From positions 186,001-250,000 of the forward strand of contig JAEHOE010000054.1 of assembly GCA_016858145.1 (NCBI GenBank): DNA of 64,000 nt, read 5' to 3'. The notes under the pieces were generated by a model, which saw nothing but the letters and a program-made list of their open reading frames with translations, had not been told where the DNA came from and searched no databases. Of this stretch, positions 41,801 to 53,378 are shown in pieces (within the stretch, counting starts at the first letter, position 1; each line of letters starts with the position of its first letter). Source of the stretch: Edaphochlamys debaryana. Lineage: Eukaryota > Chlorophyta > Chlorophyceae > Chlamydomonadales. The translations under genes and the position numbers were made by a program.

Positions 41801-44800
41801 AGGGGCAAGAGGAGGGAGGCTGGGAGGCAAAGGGGGGGCTGCGGGGGGGGCCATGGGCGAAAGCCGACCGGGGTCCGCTCGCGGACGGCACCGTATGCCT
41901 GGGGCCCCTGCTCGACCCATGCCCCTCCTCAAAGACCTATGCGGCTATTCCCCTTCCCTGACCCCGACCCCAACCCCCCACTCACCCACCCACCCAACCC
42001 TCACGCCCTCCTTTCCCCCCCTTCCCCCCCTTCCCCCCCTTCCCCCCCTTCCCCCCCTTCCCTCCCTATCGGGCTTGCTGGCTGCCGCTCTATCTCCTCC
42101 TTTGCTCTCAAATGCTCGGAATATCACCCCCTTCCCTCCCCCCCAGACCATCACCCGCAAGACCGGCGAGGAGACCCAGAAGCGCTCCCTGGTGCTGCGG
42201 GACGACAGCGGCCGCTCCATCGAGCTGACGCTGTGGGGGCCGCTGGTGAACAACCCGGGGGACACGATCGAACAGGCGAGCGGATGAGGGATGATGGGGG
42301 AGGGGGGGTCGGCAAGGGGTGGGGGGGGGAGAGGGGGCGGGAAACGACGATGTGGGTTGGGGGGTAACGTGCTCGGGGAGAAGAGCGGGAGCGAGGCAGG
42401 GCTGCGCGTGACCGGTAGCCGCGTCCTGTCATCTTTGTGGATGTCCCTGCCAGGCTCCCTTGCCTCAATCAGCTCTCGTGTCCCCCCCTCAACCCCCGCT
42501 CAACCCCCTCCCCCAACTCCAACCCCACACCCCTCCCAGATGGTCCGCGGCGGCGCGCGGCCCGTGCTGGTCGCCAAGGCGGTGCGCGTGGGCGACTTCA
42601 ACGGCAAGAGCCTGTCCACGGTGGGGAGCGCAGCGGGGGGGGAGGGGGGTGGAGGTGGAAGGGGCTGTGAGGCGGTCGGTTTCCTGGCAAGCTCTCTGTC
42701 CCTGCGGCTCACCACCCCTCAACTGGCCGCTCGCCTCTCGCACGGAGCCTTGACCCCATCTCCACCCGACGCCACGTGATCCCTCTCTCAGCAACCGATA
42801 CCCAGCCCCCGAACCGCTTCCCTCACGAACACACCCTGTACCTTTCCCCACCCCAACCCCCACCCCCACCCCCCCTCCCCCTCCCCCCGCTGCAGGTGGG
42901 CGCCTCCGTGCTCCGCCTGGACCCCATGGACCTGCAGGAGGTGCAGCGGCTGAGGCAGTGGTGAGGGGGGGGAGGGGCAGGGGGAGGGCGGGGAGGAGAG
43001 GCAGCGGCTGAGGCGGTGGTGAAGAGGGGGGGGAGGTGGCGAAGGAAGGGGAGGGAACGGGGGAAAGGAGGGGCGGAGGGATGGGCGAGGGCGGGGGCCT
43101 GGGTGAGCAGGAGCGGGCGGGAAGGCACTGGGCAGAGGTGTTTACGAGGGGGGACGAAACGCTGTCATTAGCTGTATCCTCGTCTCACCCGCACCCCACG
43201 CAACCTCCCCCCCCCCCCTTCCCCCTGCCAGGTACGACGCCGGCGGCCGCACGCAGGTGGTGGCGGCGCTGACGGGCGCGGGCGGGGGCGGGGGCGGCCG
43301 CTCGGACCGCCGCTGCACCTTCCAGGCCATCAAGGTATGGGGGGGGCGAGGGGGAGGGGGCGGGGACTAGGGAGGAGGGATGGTTGGGGCACCGGGGGCA
43401 GGCGTCGAAGACGGTGCAGGCCAAGAGGGGCAGGCGAGGGTGCCGCTCCGGTCCTGTACCGCCCTCAGGACGCGGCATGCATGCAGAGCGTCCTAGATGC
43501 CACTGGTCACGGGCCCCAAGGCAGCTTTGTACGGCACTCTTGACCCTGCTGCCGTACCGGCCCCTGCCGTACCCGCAGGACGAGCGGCTGGGCACGGGCC
43601 CCAAGCCCGACTGGACCACCGTGTCGGCCGTGGTGGACATGGTCAAGGTGGGGGGAAGGAGGGGGCGGGGGGGGGGAAAGGGAGGGGGAGAGCTCGGGGG
43701 GAGAGCGTGTGTGTATTGGCACGCGTGGGCAGCGGTCTGGCCACCGTGTCCACGGTGGTGGACCGGGTCCGCGGGCGGGGGGGGGGGGGGGGGGGAAAGG
43801 GGGGGGAAGGGCCGGGGAAGACGTGGTCAGGTGGCTTTGCAGTGTTACCTCGGGTCCCGCACACCTGCCCCCTTCCCCCCATCACATTGACCCACAGACC
43901 GATGACTCCAAGGGCGGGCCCAGCGCCGTGGTGTACCCCGCCTGCCCCCACGACTTCAACGGCAGGCGAGTGCTCGCCTGGAACGGGAAGGGCCGTGCCG
44001 GGCGGCATGGGCATGGGCCCGTGCGCCGCCCGTCCTGTCGTCCTGTTCCTCACACCCTTCCTGAAGTCCGCTCCCGCGCGCCCTCCCCCACCCCGACCTC
44101 CCCAGGTCCTGCCAGAAGAAGATGATGGACATTGGCGGCGGCAACTGGAACTGCGAGCGCTGCGGCTACAGCACGGAGAGCCCCGCCTGGCGCTACATGG
44201 TGGGGACGGGGCCCGGGGTGGGGAGCGGGGGCAGAGCGGTCCGGCCGGAGGCTGCTGCACCAGCGCCCGGGTTTCATCCGTCCTACGGTTCCGGTGGCGG
44301 TACTTGGTGGTCCCGGCTCTGTCCCCTGACCCCCTCGGTCACCCTCCCTGGGTCCCCTCCCCGCCCCCACTCCTCCTCCCCTACCCCCCCTGACAGGTCT
44401 CCATGTCCGCCTGCGACCACACGGGCAAGCAGTTCCTGACCGCCTTCGGGGATGCGGGCGACCAGCTGTTCGGCCGCACCGCCCCGGAGATGCGGCAGCT
44501 GGAGGTCGCGGGCGGAGAGGTGGGCCGGGCGGGCACCGAGGGAGGGGGGGGTTAGAAACAGTGTGGTTGCATGCTAGACGTGCTTTGGGGTGCGCACGTG
44601 TGCTTTGACGGTGTGATGCGGGGCGGCCGGCGTGCTCGGGTGGCGTCGGAGCCTGAAGCTTGGAGGGCTCACCCGAACACCTGTGGCTTCGAGGGCGTGT
44701 ACCTCATCGGCCTCTTTTTGTGCGTTCATGGCCCCGTCTCCTCCCTACCCCTTCTCGCCCCGTCCCCCAGGGCTTCGAGCGGGCGGTGGAGTCGGTCCGC

Positions 44801-45906
44801 TTCGCGCCTTACATCTTTAGGCTCAAGGTGGGCCAGGGCAGCGCAGGGCAGAGGGGGGCAGACGGAAATGCACAGGCCCCTCCCCCAAAGCGCCAAAACC
44901 CATCACGCGCACGAGGCTCAGCTGGCTCGGTTGGGGCTGGCCGTCCCTCCTCCGCGGATCATTCCCATTCCGACTCCGTCCACCGAGGGACCTTATGCAC
45001 CGTTGTGGGGCTGACTCCCGTCTCCGCCTCCCGTCTCAAACTCCCTTCATCGTTTAAGGCTATCGCCCAGTAAACTTCAATCTTCTGGATGCGCCCTCTC
45101 CCTCGCGCTTATTCCAGGTCGCCGAGGATACGTACAACGACGAGCAGCGGATCAAGGTCTCGATCTTCAAACTGGATCGCCTCACGGATTACGCAAAGGA
45201 GTGCGGCCAGATGCTGACGTACATCCGCGCCCTGGAGGCGGGACAGCCGATTCTCGTACACGGCGGGCCCGGCGGCGCCGCGGCCGCGGCGGGCCCGGCG
45301 GGGCCCGGCCCGATGCACGGCGGCGGTGGCGGGCCCGCGGGTGGATACGGCGGCCCGCAGGGTGGCGGCGGTCCGGCGGGCGGTTACGGCGGTCCGCAGG
45401 GAGGCGGCGGCGGGCCCGGCGGGGCGTACGGCGGCGGGCCCGGCGGCGGTGGGTACGGTGGCCCGCAGCAGCACACCGGCAACCCGTACACGACGCAACC
45501 TGCCACTAACCCGTACGGCGCGCCACCCGCGAACCAGACGCCGCCGCCACGGCAGGGAGGCGGCAGTGGCATGTATGGCGGTGGCGCGCCGCCGGCAGCT
45601 GGCGGCTACGGCGGGCCTCCGCAGGGGCAGCAGGGCGGCTACGGCGGGCCGCCGCCGGGGCAGCAGGGCGGCGGCGGCTACGGCGGGCCACCGGCCGGGT
45701 ACGGTGGCGGCGGCCCCCCGGGCGGGGGCTATGGAGGTGGTGGCGGTGCCCCGGGCGGCGGCTATGGGGGCGGCGGCGGTGCGTACGGTGGCGGCGGTGG
45801 CGGCGGCCCCCCCGGCGGCGGGTACGCAGGCGGCTACGGTGGGCCGCCCCAGCAGCAGCAGCAACACCAGCAGCAGCCCCCGCAACCGCAGAATAACTTC
45901 TGGTAG
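38820..45906 (+). CDS. RPA1: Replication protein A large subunit (RPA1/RPA70)
   Basis: Seventeen exons, phases consistent, 1,010 residues: 38820-38922, 38993-39182, 39388-40179, 40588-40708, 40943-40993, 41314-41424, 41679-41765, 42147-42275, 42540-42620, 42896-42960, 43232-43334, 43579-43647, 43898-43965, 44106-44199, 44397-44519, 44771-44827, 45118-45906. The N-terminal OB fold is residues 1-115 ([20 protein letters not shown]). A Gly/Pro/Asn linker with NPYGAPPP repeats follows. DBD-A starts near 335 ([19 protein letters not shown], then [15 protein letters not shown]). DBD-B and DBD-C follow, with a zinc ribbon at Cys 650, 659, 673 and 676. It binds single-stranded DNA in replication and repair as the RPA heterotrimer. 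RPA1 is usually about 600-800 residues; the excess is the linker (about 200) and a Gly/Pro/Tyr/Gln tail (about 797-1010). Introns 7, 8 and 13 begin GC. Confidence 0.95.
43001..43020 (+). repeat. Intronic copy of RPA1 exon 10 edge and donor
   Basis: CAGCGGCTGAGGCGGTG|GTGA repeats exon 10 bases 42,944-42,960 plus GTGA with one mismatch, 57 bp downstream. Confidence 0.85.
43707..43764 (+). repeat. Forward intron element plus copy of RPA1 exon 12 edge
   Basis: A degenerate element core, GTGTGTGTATTGGCACGCGT (43,707-43,726). It is followed by a copy of exon 12 bases 43,611-43,638 at 43,737-43,764 (CTGG.CCACCGTGTC...GTGGTGGAC). Confidence 0.75.
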
Positions 45907-48437
45907 GCGGGCCCGGACAGGCCCAGGCGGGCCCGCTGGGGCCGCGCTCCGGTGAGAGTCTGGGCGGGTCCGGGGAGGCCCGAAGCCCGCTAGTGGCCGC
46001 ACCCTGCCCAGGCCGGGCGCCAGCTGTGGCCCGGTCTGGACAGCTGAAGGGGCGGGGCGCCACCTGGAGGAAAGGGGACGGTATTCTGTACGTGTGGCAG
46101 TGCGCCACACACCTAGAGGGCCCGGCCGCCAGCTGTGTACATGTCGTGGGGCGGCCTGGCCGGTGGGACGGGGGCAAGGGGCTACGAGTCGATGGGCGAG
46201 CAGTTGGGCAAGGAGGGGCAGCGGTTCGTGTGCAGGGCCCCTGTCGTCTGGGGTCCGGAAGCACTGGGTGAAGGCTCTCGAGGGGTGTACTGCGCGGGCG
46301 CTTGGGGCCTGAGGCGGGCATAGCACTAGTGGGTGGGAGAGGAAACTGGCTGGAGCGTATGCGGCGTGCGTGTAGGCGTGGGAGCAGAGTGCCGAGTTTC
46401 CTCGCAATGGCGAGACCTAGGCACAGACTCTGCCACTGCTGAACCAAGGGCCATTGCCAGGCTGTTGCGGCAGGCTGGTTGCAGGCTGTCACAGCTGTCA
46501 CGACCCAGCGCCAGCCCGTCAACTGTCATGGACACTCTGTTGGACGTCAGTGCGGGCGCAACTAAACATGGGGCTGTGACACACAGCCCTAACAGATTGA
46601 AAGCCCGTCTACGTCGGACGTGGAGCCCACGTGCAAGCCCCCCCCCCCTGATGGGAGTTGTGGCGCCAGGAGGGTCGAGCAGGCTCGAGGCCGCGCTGTT
46701 ACAGCCCGGCAGGTATGCACGGTGCAGTTCTGACCAGCACAGACACACACCGCAAGGGCTCGCGCTCGGGTACTAAAGCCCAGCTAAAGCCACGCTCAAA
46801 AGGCAACCACACGCACTGTTTGCGACATCTACACCGTGTGCTGCGCTCAGCCCTTCCACACAAGCAACCCCCAGCTGCGCCCCCAGCCGAGCTCCCGCAA
46901 AATCCTTGCGGACACTCAGGCAGCAGCCGTGCATGCGGTCCCGTCGTACAGGTGTCGTACGTCATGCGGAACACGCCATCTCAAGACGGCACACGTTCGC
47001 ACTAAACACCACCACCATCACCATCACCAGCTCACAACCCCGATGCTCAACCCCATGCGACACCGCCCGCACCCCCGCACACTCGAACGACTCCACATTT
47101 GTCTCTTGTATGCAGCAACTAAATCCGCCTCACAGTGCAGATAACCGCAGGCCTGGAAACGGCCGAACCCCAGGAGAGCAAATGGATGGATGATGAAAGC
47201 AACAAACGCCCGCACTGTACCCCAATATTACGGCCCAGCAGAAGTACTGCACCGCTATCCGCGGTTAAAGCCCCCTTCCGCTTTGTCGTTTGCTCCGCAG
47301 ATCCCTGCTCTACAAAGCTTCTATGATTGGCGTGCGTGCCGGGGCACGTCGACACAGCGCACAGGTTCAGGGCCCTCCTCTTGATCCCCACCAGGGGCCC
47401 TCACCCCTGGTCCCCACTCCTCCTTATGAGCCGCACGCCACTCAAACTTAAGCCAGAAGTTCAATATTACTCCCCCCCTAAACAGGCTCCGCAGGGCGGG
47501 CTGAAAGTAACCATCGGACTCATCTTAAGGTCCACAGAAACCACGTTTATTTGGCAGTAGCGGCTGCAAAAGCAGCCGGCCAAAAGCGCCATGTTTAGGA
47601 GGGGCCTGCCTGAAGGCAGCGCAGCACGCGGCCCATACCGGTAGGTCATTCGTGGTACGTGCTCTCCGATAGAAGCCCAGGAGGGTTCCACCGGGGCACG
47701 GAGCTGCCGCCAACAAGATGGCGGCAAGCTCGGATTGAGGTTTCATGAATCCGAGAATTGGTCACTTGTTGTTGAGCCCGTGACTGGGCGCTAGAGGTGG
47801 CATGGCACACGCCCGGACCCACAAAGCGCCACCATACGGGCAGCAGGGCTGCATGCCCCACGTGCCAGAGGCGTACAAAAGCTTGCGAAGCACGGCTCAG
47901 CACAAAATGGCCGTCACTTGAGGGTCTTCAGCCTCGATCGTTGAGGCTGCCCAACCTGTTCGTCGATCTTTACCCGAGCGCTGCCCTTTTATAACACGTG
48001 GCAAAATGCAGGCAGTACGGCTGAGTACCAGAGCCAGAGCATCTCAGCTCGGCACCTCGGGTTTGACTGGGGCCACAAGGGCTGCGTGTGGTGTGCGGGC
48101 CCTCGGACGCGTCGGCCCTGACAGCCATTTTGGCGCCAGCAGGGCGTGTCTAGCACCGGTAGGAGGACCTGAGGGCGTGGGCAGGCAGGGGGGTCATGAT
48201 CAGGGAAGCAATCAGCGGCCAGCGACGAGCAGGCACGAGGGGGTTCAGCTGCACAGGAGTGGCCGCGCGGCCCTACCCTCCGGTGACAGCCTCCCTCTAA
48301 GGAGCCACCCCGTGGCTGAACCACACAAGGGCGCCTGCGCTCACACCAGCACCCGTGCCCTCCACCATCCGCAGCCCACCAACTGCGTAGCCCGTTGCCC
48401 CTTCCAGAGTGGCATTAAGCCCTCCCCTTAGCCCCCC
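45907..48437. other. Intergenic region between convergent RPA1 and UBL gene 1
   Basis: 2.5 kb with scattered short open frames but no codon bias, splice-linked exons or known motif. A CAC/CAT trinucleotide run near 47,007-47,030 is simple sequence. I see no gene here. Confidence 0.5.
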
Positions 48438-49883
48438 TCACCTCGCGTCCAGCACCCCGCCGGGTCCCATGGGCAGCAGCAGGACGCCGCCCACGCCCAC
48501 GCCGCCGCCGTTTATGGAGCGGCGGCCGTCGCAGGAGCGGCGGAAGGCGCCGTCGAAGGAGACGCGGGGGCGGCCGTCGACGGACGCGCGGGGGCGGCCG
48601 TCGATCGACATGCGGCCGTCTCGGGAGGCGCGCAGGGCCGAGGGCAGGGACGAGTCCGCCGAGCCGACCGCCAGCGACGGCTCCGACATGAAGCCCAGCT
48701 CCTGGGAGGATAGATAAGTATGGGGGGCGGAAGGTGAGTGGAAGTTATTGAGGGCGGGGCGGGGGTCGCTGGGCGGAACGAGCGCGCGGGAGGCGGGGAA
48801 GGGCGTGGGGTAGCGGCATGGGTGCATGCATGACGGGGGGGGAGGGGGAGGGGCACAGGAGCCCCTCGGGAGCGTCGGCTCTGGCTAAGGAGAAAGCGAG
48901 CGTCACGCCGCGAAGTAACGGTCCTCACCGCGCCCTCGGCCTCGGACTCAAAGGACACCGCCTGGCGCGTCATGGAAGCCGAGCGGCCGAAGATGAGGCT
49001 GCCGGCCTCGTCCGGGCCACGCATGGACGTGGCCACCTGGATCTCGATGGCCGGCGACAGGATGGCGTACGAGTCGAGCGTCCGCCAGTCGTCCGTGCAC
49101 CTGTTGTTGTTGTTGCAGGGGGGAAGGCGGGGCGGCGCGCGGTGAGAGCGGGCGGGGTTACTGCGAAAAAGCGTGAGGCGATTTAATCGTAACTTGGCCG
49201 CTTTCGCGGCAGTCGCCACGCGTCCCCTGAGCTCACGTGTCGAAGACGTTGTCCGTGCAGGCGGGAAGCGATGCGTCGAGCGACCTCCGCAGGCACCGGC
49301 GGTGGAGGCTGACCCACTTGAGGGCAGAGAATGGGATGCCGAAGCGGTCAGAAATGTGTTGCCGCACGTCGCCGACGGTCGTCGAGGAGTCAACCAGTAT
49401 GTTTCCATGCCTTGGAGCGCCTCCCGTCGTCGAGAAAAGACACAGGCTGAGCGTGAGGCCGGGTGCATGGCGGACGGCGACCCGGGCGACGACGCTCGAG
49501 AACCCTGTTGGCGTTGCCTTAGAGTCGATGCGTGATCCGGGGAAGCCTCCATAAGAAGCCTATAATGCGGCGCAGGAGTGGGGAACTGAGCGGTCCACAC
49601 ATGCGGCACACATTCGCCTCGCCAGCGAACCGCAAAGTAAGAACAGCCATAAGGCTGCTGAGCTTACCTTATAGAAGCTTACATATGCCGACTCGTGGCC
49701 CCCGAAGGAGAGAAGGCCAGCCGCGGTGAGGTCTTTGAGGACCCGGTCGCCCAGCGCGCCAAAGCTCCCAAACTCTTGGGCGCGATATGAGCAGGCGGGA
49801 GCGATGCAGCGCGTGGAGGGCTCTGCGGGGCTAGCGTCGGGACACGCGAGCTGGACGTTGAGCGACAGAGCGGCGTCTGCCAT
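48438..49883 (-). CDS. Divergent ubiquitin-like domain protein 1 with DGRxS repeats
   Basis: Four minus-strand exons in phase: 49883-49668, 49517-49237, 49100-48929, 48701-48438; 310 residues. The start MADAALSLNVQL is in a region of about 100 residues that I do not recognise. A ubiquitin-like fold follows: TTVGDVRQHISDRFGIPF (helix), LKWVSLHRR (strand) and RTLDSYAILSPAIEIQVA, matching the ubiquitin TLSDYxIxxxSTLxLxLR region. About 15 residues are inserted where ubiquitin has its short loop. There is no C-terminal GG, so it is a UBL domain rather than a modifier. The last exon encodes a Ser/Arg/Gly tail with four DGR-type repeats (DGRMSIDGRPRASVDGRPR), possible kinase sites. Paralog of the gene at 53,379, which lacks this tail. 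Function unknown. Confidence 0.75.
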
Positions 49884-52800
49884 GCCTGCCAGCTGGGTAG
49901 CGCAGGTAGAGCGGTTGCGATGTTAGAGGTTGTGTCCGGCGTTGTAGTGATGTTACAGCGACCCGCGACGATTTAAAGCGAACGCTGGAAACGTTTACGT
50001 AGCAGCCGATTGGCGCGGCGCGCTCATGGCCGTATTCGTTTCTTTTCTGGGGGCGACCCCGCCGCTTCTCCGCCGCACTCTAGCACCTCAACCTCATGTG
50101 GCGCATGGGCCAGCTCGCGCGGGGCATAACGGGTGAGATGGCTGCACCGCGCCCGCTCCCCCGCGAGGCCTCGCGGTCCCCGGGACGCGACAGCACATGG
50201 CCCGGCGGCACCGCCCCGTGAGTTTTCCGCCTTGCGAGTGCGCCAATGCCGTCGGTGAGACTGCATAACGTGGTTTTGGCTGCTAACGTGACGTTTCCGA
50301 TCGTGGAGCTCAACGTGCGTGCGGCGTTGATGTGTGGGGGGGAAACGTTTCCGCGCTCAGCTGTGCGCACTACAGTCTCGCCATTGTCGCCAAGGCGTCG
50401 CAAAGACTTGCCTGGGTTGGAGTCGACGATGGCACCAACGGGGCGTAGTTGTCCCGGTTACGGCGCGGTATCTCAGCACGGGCCGAGCAAAGCGGGCCCA
50501 CGGCACGGCGGGGTGCTGACTGCTGAGAGAGAAGCTCACGCACGGCTGATGGGGTCGATGCAATGTGCAGCTATCCGTGTGGGGTCTCCAGGGGGGCAAC
50601 GCGTCGTGCAGCCTCCAGGGGGGGTTGAAAGTCTTAAAACGTGTGAGCGAGGAGCCAGGCCCGTGATCTGGCACGGCGCCGAGTCATGGCCTGCCTGTCG
50701 CCGGAGTCCCCAGCAGTCCTCGTGTTCCTGAACACACCCGAGGGCCGAGCAGAATCCCTCCACGGCCTCAACCATACATTCTCACTTCCGCCACCTCAGC
50801 CCCTGCGCAACTGCAACCAGTGTTGCTATCTTCCGTGGCGAGGGTTTCGGAAATCCCAGATCTTTTCCGGTCGTCTGGGCCAAAATGTTCGTTGGCGGAC
50901 AGAACTTTTTGCGCCGGTATGGGTCATACATCCAGGACCCCTGTGAGTGACCGCAACCACAACGGCAACCGCAACCGCAACCGCAGCCGCCGGTCTGGGC
51001 GCGGACCGCGGAACTGGCTCCCTGCGCCCCAGATCTCCCGGTCTCGGTGCTCCTCATCACCCTCCCGCGCAACTCTGCCAGCTCATGGCTCGTGGCTCTC
51101 CGAGGGGCCACCGTGCCAGTGGGGGAAGGACGAAGGAGGAGGAAGCCTATCAGGGACCCTGTCCTAGGGGACGCCTCCACGGGTCCACCAGCATGACCTG
51201 ACCTCCTGCACCTGAGGCAGGCAGCGCGGCGTGTCAGCCGCTAGGCCCACACAGCTGTGTAACCTCTATGGCTCTCCAGTCTCTGCCCTCAGCCAACTGC
51301 CCCAGACGCCCGTCGCTTGCTGGGCCTGCGTGGGACTTGCACGGCACGGCACCGCTTCCCTGTGTAGATGCGCCTCTCTCTCTTTCCCCGTGGCTGTGGC
51401 CGCCGTGCTGTCGATGCACCGGGCAGTCCGCAGCTCCGCACTCGAGGGCCCTCACCCACGTGGCTCTCGGGCACACCTGGCCACGAAGGGGGCCATGCCC
51501 ACTCTTCACAGCTGCAGCCCCCAATGAGTGCCGTGAGGACCGAGGCCGACAAGGAGGGCGGGAGGCGCGAGGACCGGAGGTATTGCCCACAGATTACATG
51601 GGTGCGTGGGCAGGATGCGCTCTGCATGGACATGATGGCACCCAGATTAGGAGGAGGGGGGATGCACCCATGACCCATCATCCCGCCCGTGAAGGACCCC
51701 AACTAAGCCCGGGGCACAGGCGCTCGCGCACGCCTGAGGCCGCCGGGTGGGGGATAGCTACAGCGGCTGCGGCCAGCACCGCTCCCTATGTTTCCTTGCT
51801 GCTTCCTGGCCCCAATTTAGGAGGGGAACCAGCTAGCGGTCCCACAAATGAACATCCCTGATTTATCGTATCTTCATTCTACAGCCCCACACAATGGCAC
51901 CATGGCCCCGACCATCACAAGCGAGTGACCCAACCAGGAGGCACCCCGCCCAGGGATTTGCCCGAAAGCGAGGCCCCACAGGCGAGCACCCGTAAGCCAA
52001 CCCAGCTCAGTGCAGCCACTCCCAAGGTACAGACAGGCCCAAGCCAGCAAGCTCCCGGATTCGCCGGGCGCCAAGGCATGCCGCATTTGCGGTCAACGCC
52101 AGGTACACGCGTCAGCGCTGATCTTGCGCTGACGCGCGCCGCCCGAAAAACTGACAGTATCCCGACTTACTCCGCAATGCCCGACTCACAACACGCACAC
52201 GCTCCCACTCCCTTTACACCAACACTCCTCCAGCTCCGCCGAAGGACTTGTGACGGAGAGCAACGCAAAGCAAGCCCGCAACCTAAAGCGGATTCCCACT
52301 TGCGCTGCGCGCCGCCGCACCACAACACACGAGTCCACCAGGCAACAACAACGGGACCACCAAGGATTAGGTTTCGAATTAACATCGTCGTAAAGCGCAG
52401 GGGTAACGGGGCCGGCGCTTTGCAAGGTGGGGTTAGCACCCTGCTGTTGTCCGGCCCTCGCCCTTGCCCCCTGCGCCCCGGGCCCTGACGGAACCCCGGC
52501 CGACAAACCCTGCCGCAAAGGCGGCTAAGAAGAGGGTTTAAGCGGACCGCAATCGCACGACAATGACATGAGGATTAGGTTCATTAGATATGATGCAACA
52601 TACCCTACACAGGTTTAAATGTATGCGTGGGCCGCGCGCACCTCAACGCAACGGCTCCACGCCTGTAACTCTGCATAGCCCTCATCATCATAGCCCTCAT
52701 CAATCGAAGCCTGCAGTCAACGACCTCACGCAACCATGTGCCAACTCACGCTCTCGCTCCAACTCGCTCTCCAATTCTTGCGTGCCGGCGAGGGGGGAGT

Positions 52801-53378
52801 CGCGCCCCCCGAAAATCGCCTGCGGCCGGCTAGCGACGAGTTGCCTGTGTAGCGCGAGCCACCTGCTCTTGTTGTGTCGCACGCCGAACCGTTGAGCACG
52901 CCCGCTTTCTGCCGTGTTGTTGTGTGGCTTGACACGGCGCCAGCGAGTGATACATCAGTCCAGTCATGTGGGTCGGGCGCCTCAGCCACAGAAGCCTCAC
53001 GTATCTATAGGTTAGGTATCCGTCCAAGCTGAACGGCACTTGAACAGATCTTCTCTCTCGACTCTCAGCAAGAACGCGGCCTTGTGTCCGCGCAGACATG
53101 CTGGCCTGTGATGCAGTGGAGGGCAGTGCGAGAAGGGTGTAAGCTCACAGTGACAAACACGTCTGAAACATGGAAAGCGTGAAAACAACCACTTGCTGAA
53201 TGCCCACAGTGCCAACTGCTCTCCCTCCCCTTTGCTGTAGGCTCAGAGCAATGGACGCACCCCGTGTAAAACCACCAGCTAAGAAACCTGCTTCAGGTCC
53301 CTGTCCCAGACCGTCCCCAGCCATGCCCGTCGTAAGCCAGCTCACCAGGCGCAAGCTCGATCGCATAAGGCGGTAAGC
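49884..53378. other. Long intergenic region between the two UBL genes
   Basis: 3.5 kb. The proximal part is the UBL gene 1 promoter. Open frames up to about 200 codons exist (for example 51,268-51,861) but have no recognisable motif, signal peptide or splice partners. GCAACC hexamer repeats occur at 50,951-50,990. No gene is supported. Confidence 0.45.
50951..50990 (+). repeat. GCAACC-type hexamer repeat
   Basis: Imperfect tandem CGCAAC/GGCAAC/CGCAGC units, about six copies. Confidence 0.75.

Noticed and set aside
47007..47030. Run encoding seven histidines, like an affinity tag
   Set aside because: CAC/CAT trinucleotide simple repeat in intergenic DNA with no vector sequence or coding context; not contamination.
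51268..52488. Plus-strand open frames of about 190-200 codons between the UBL genes
   Set aside because: No motif, no consistent splice joins, and composition like surrounding non-coding DNA.
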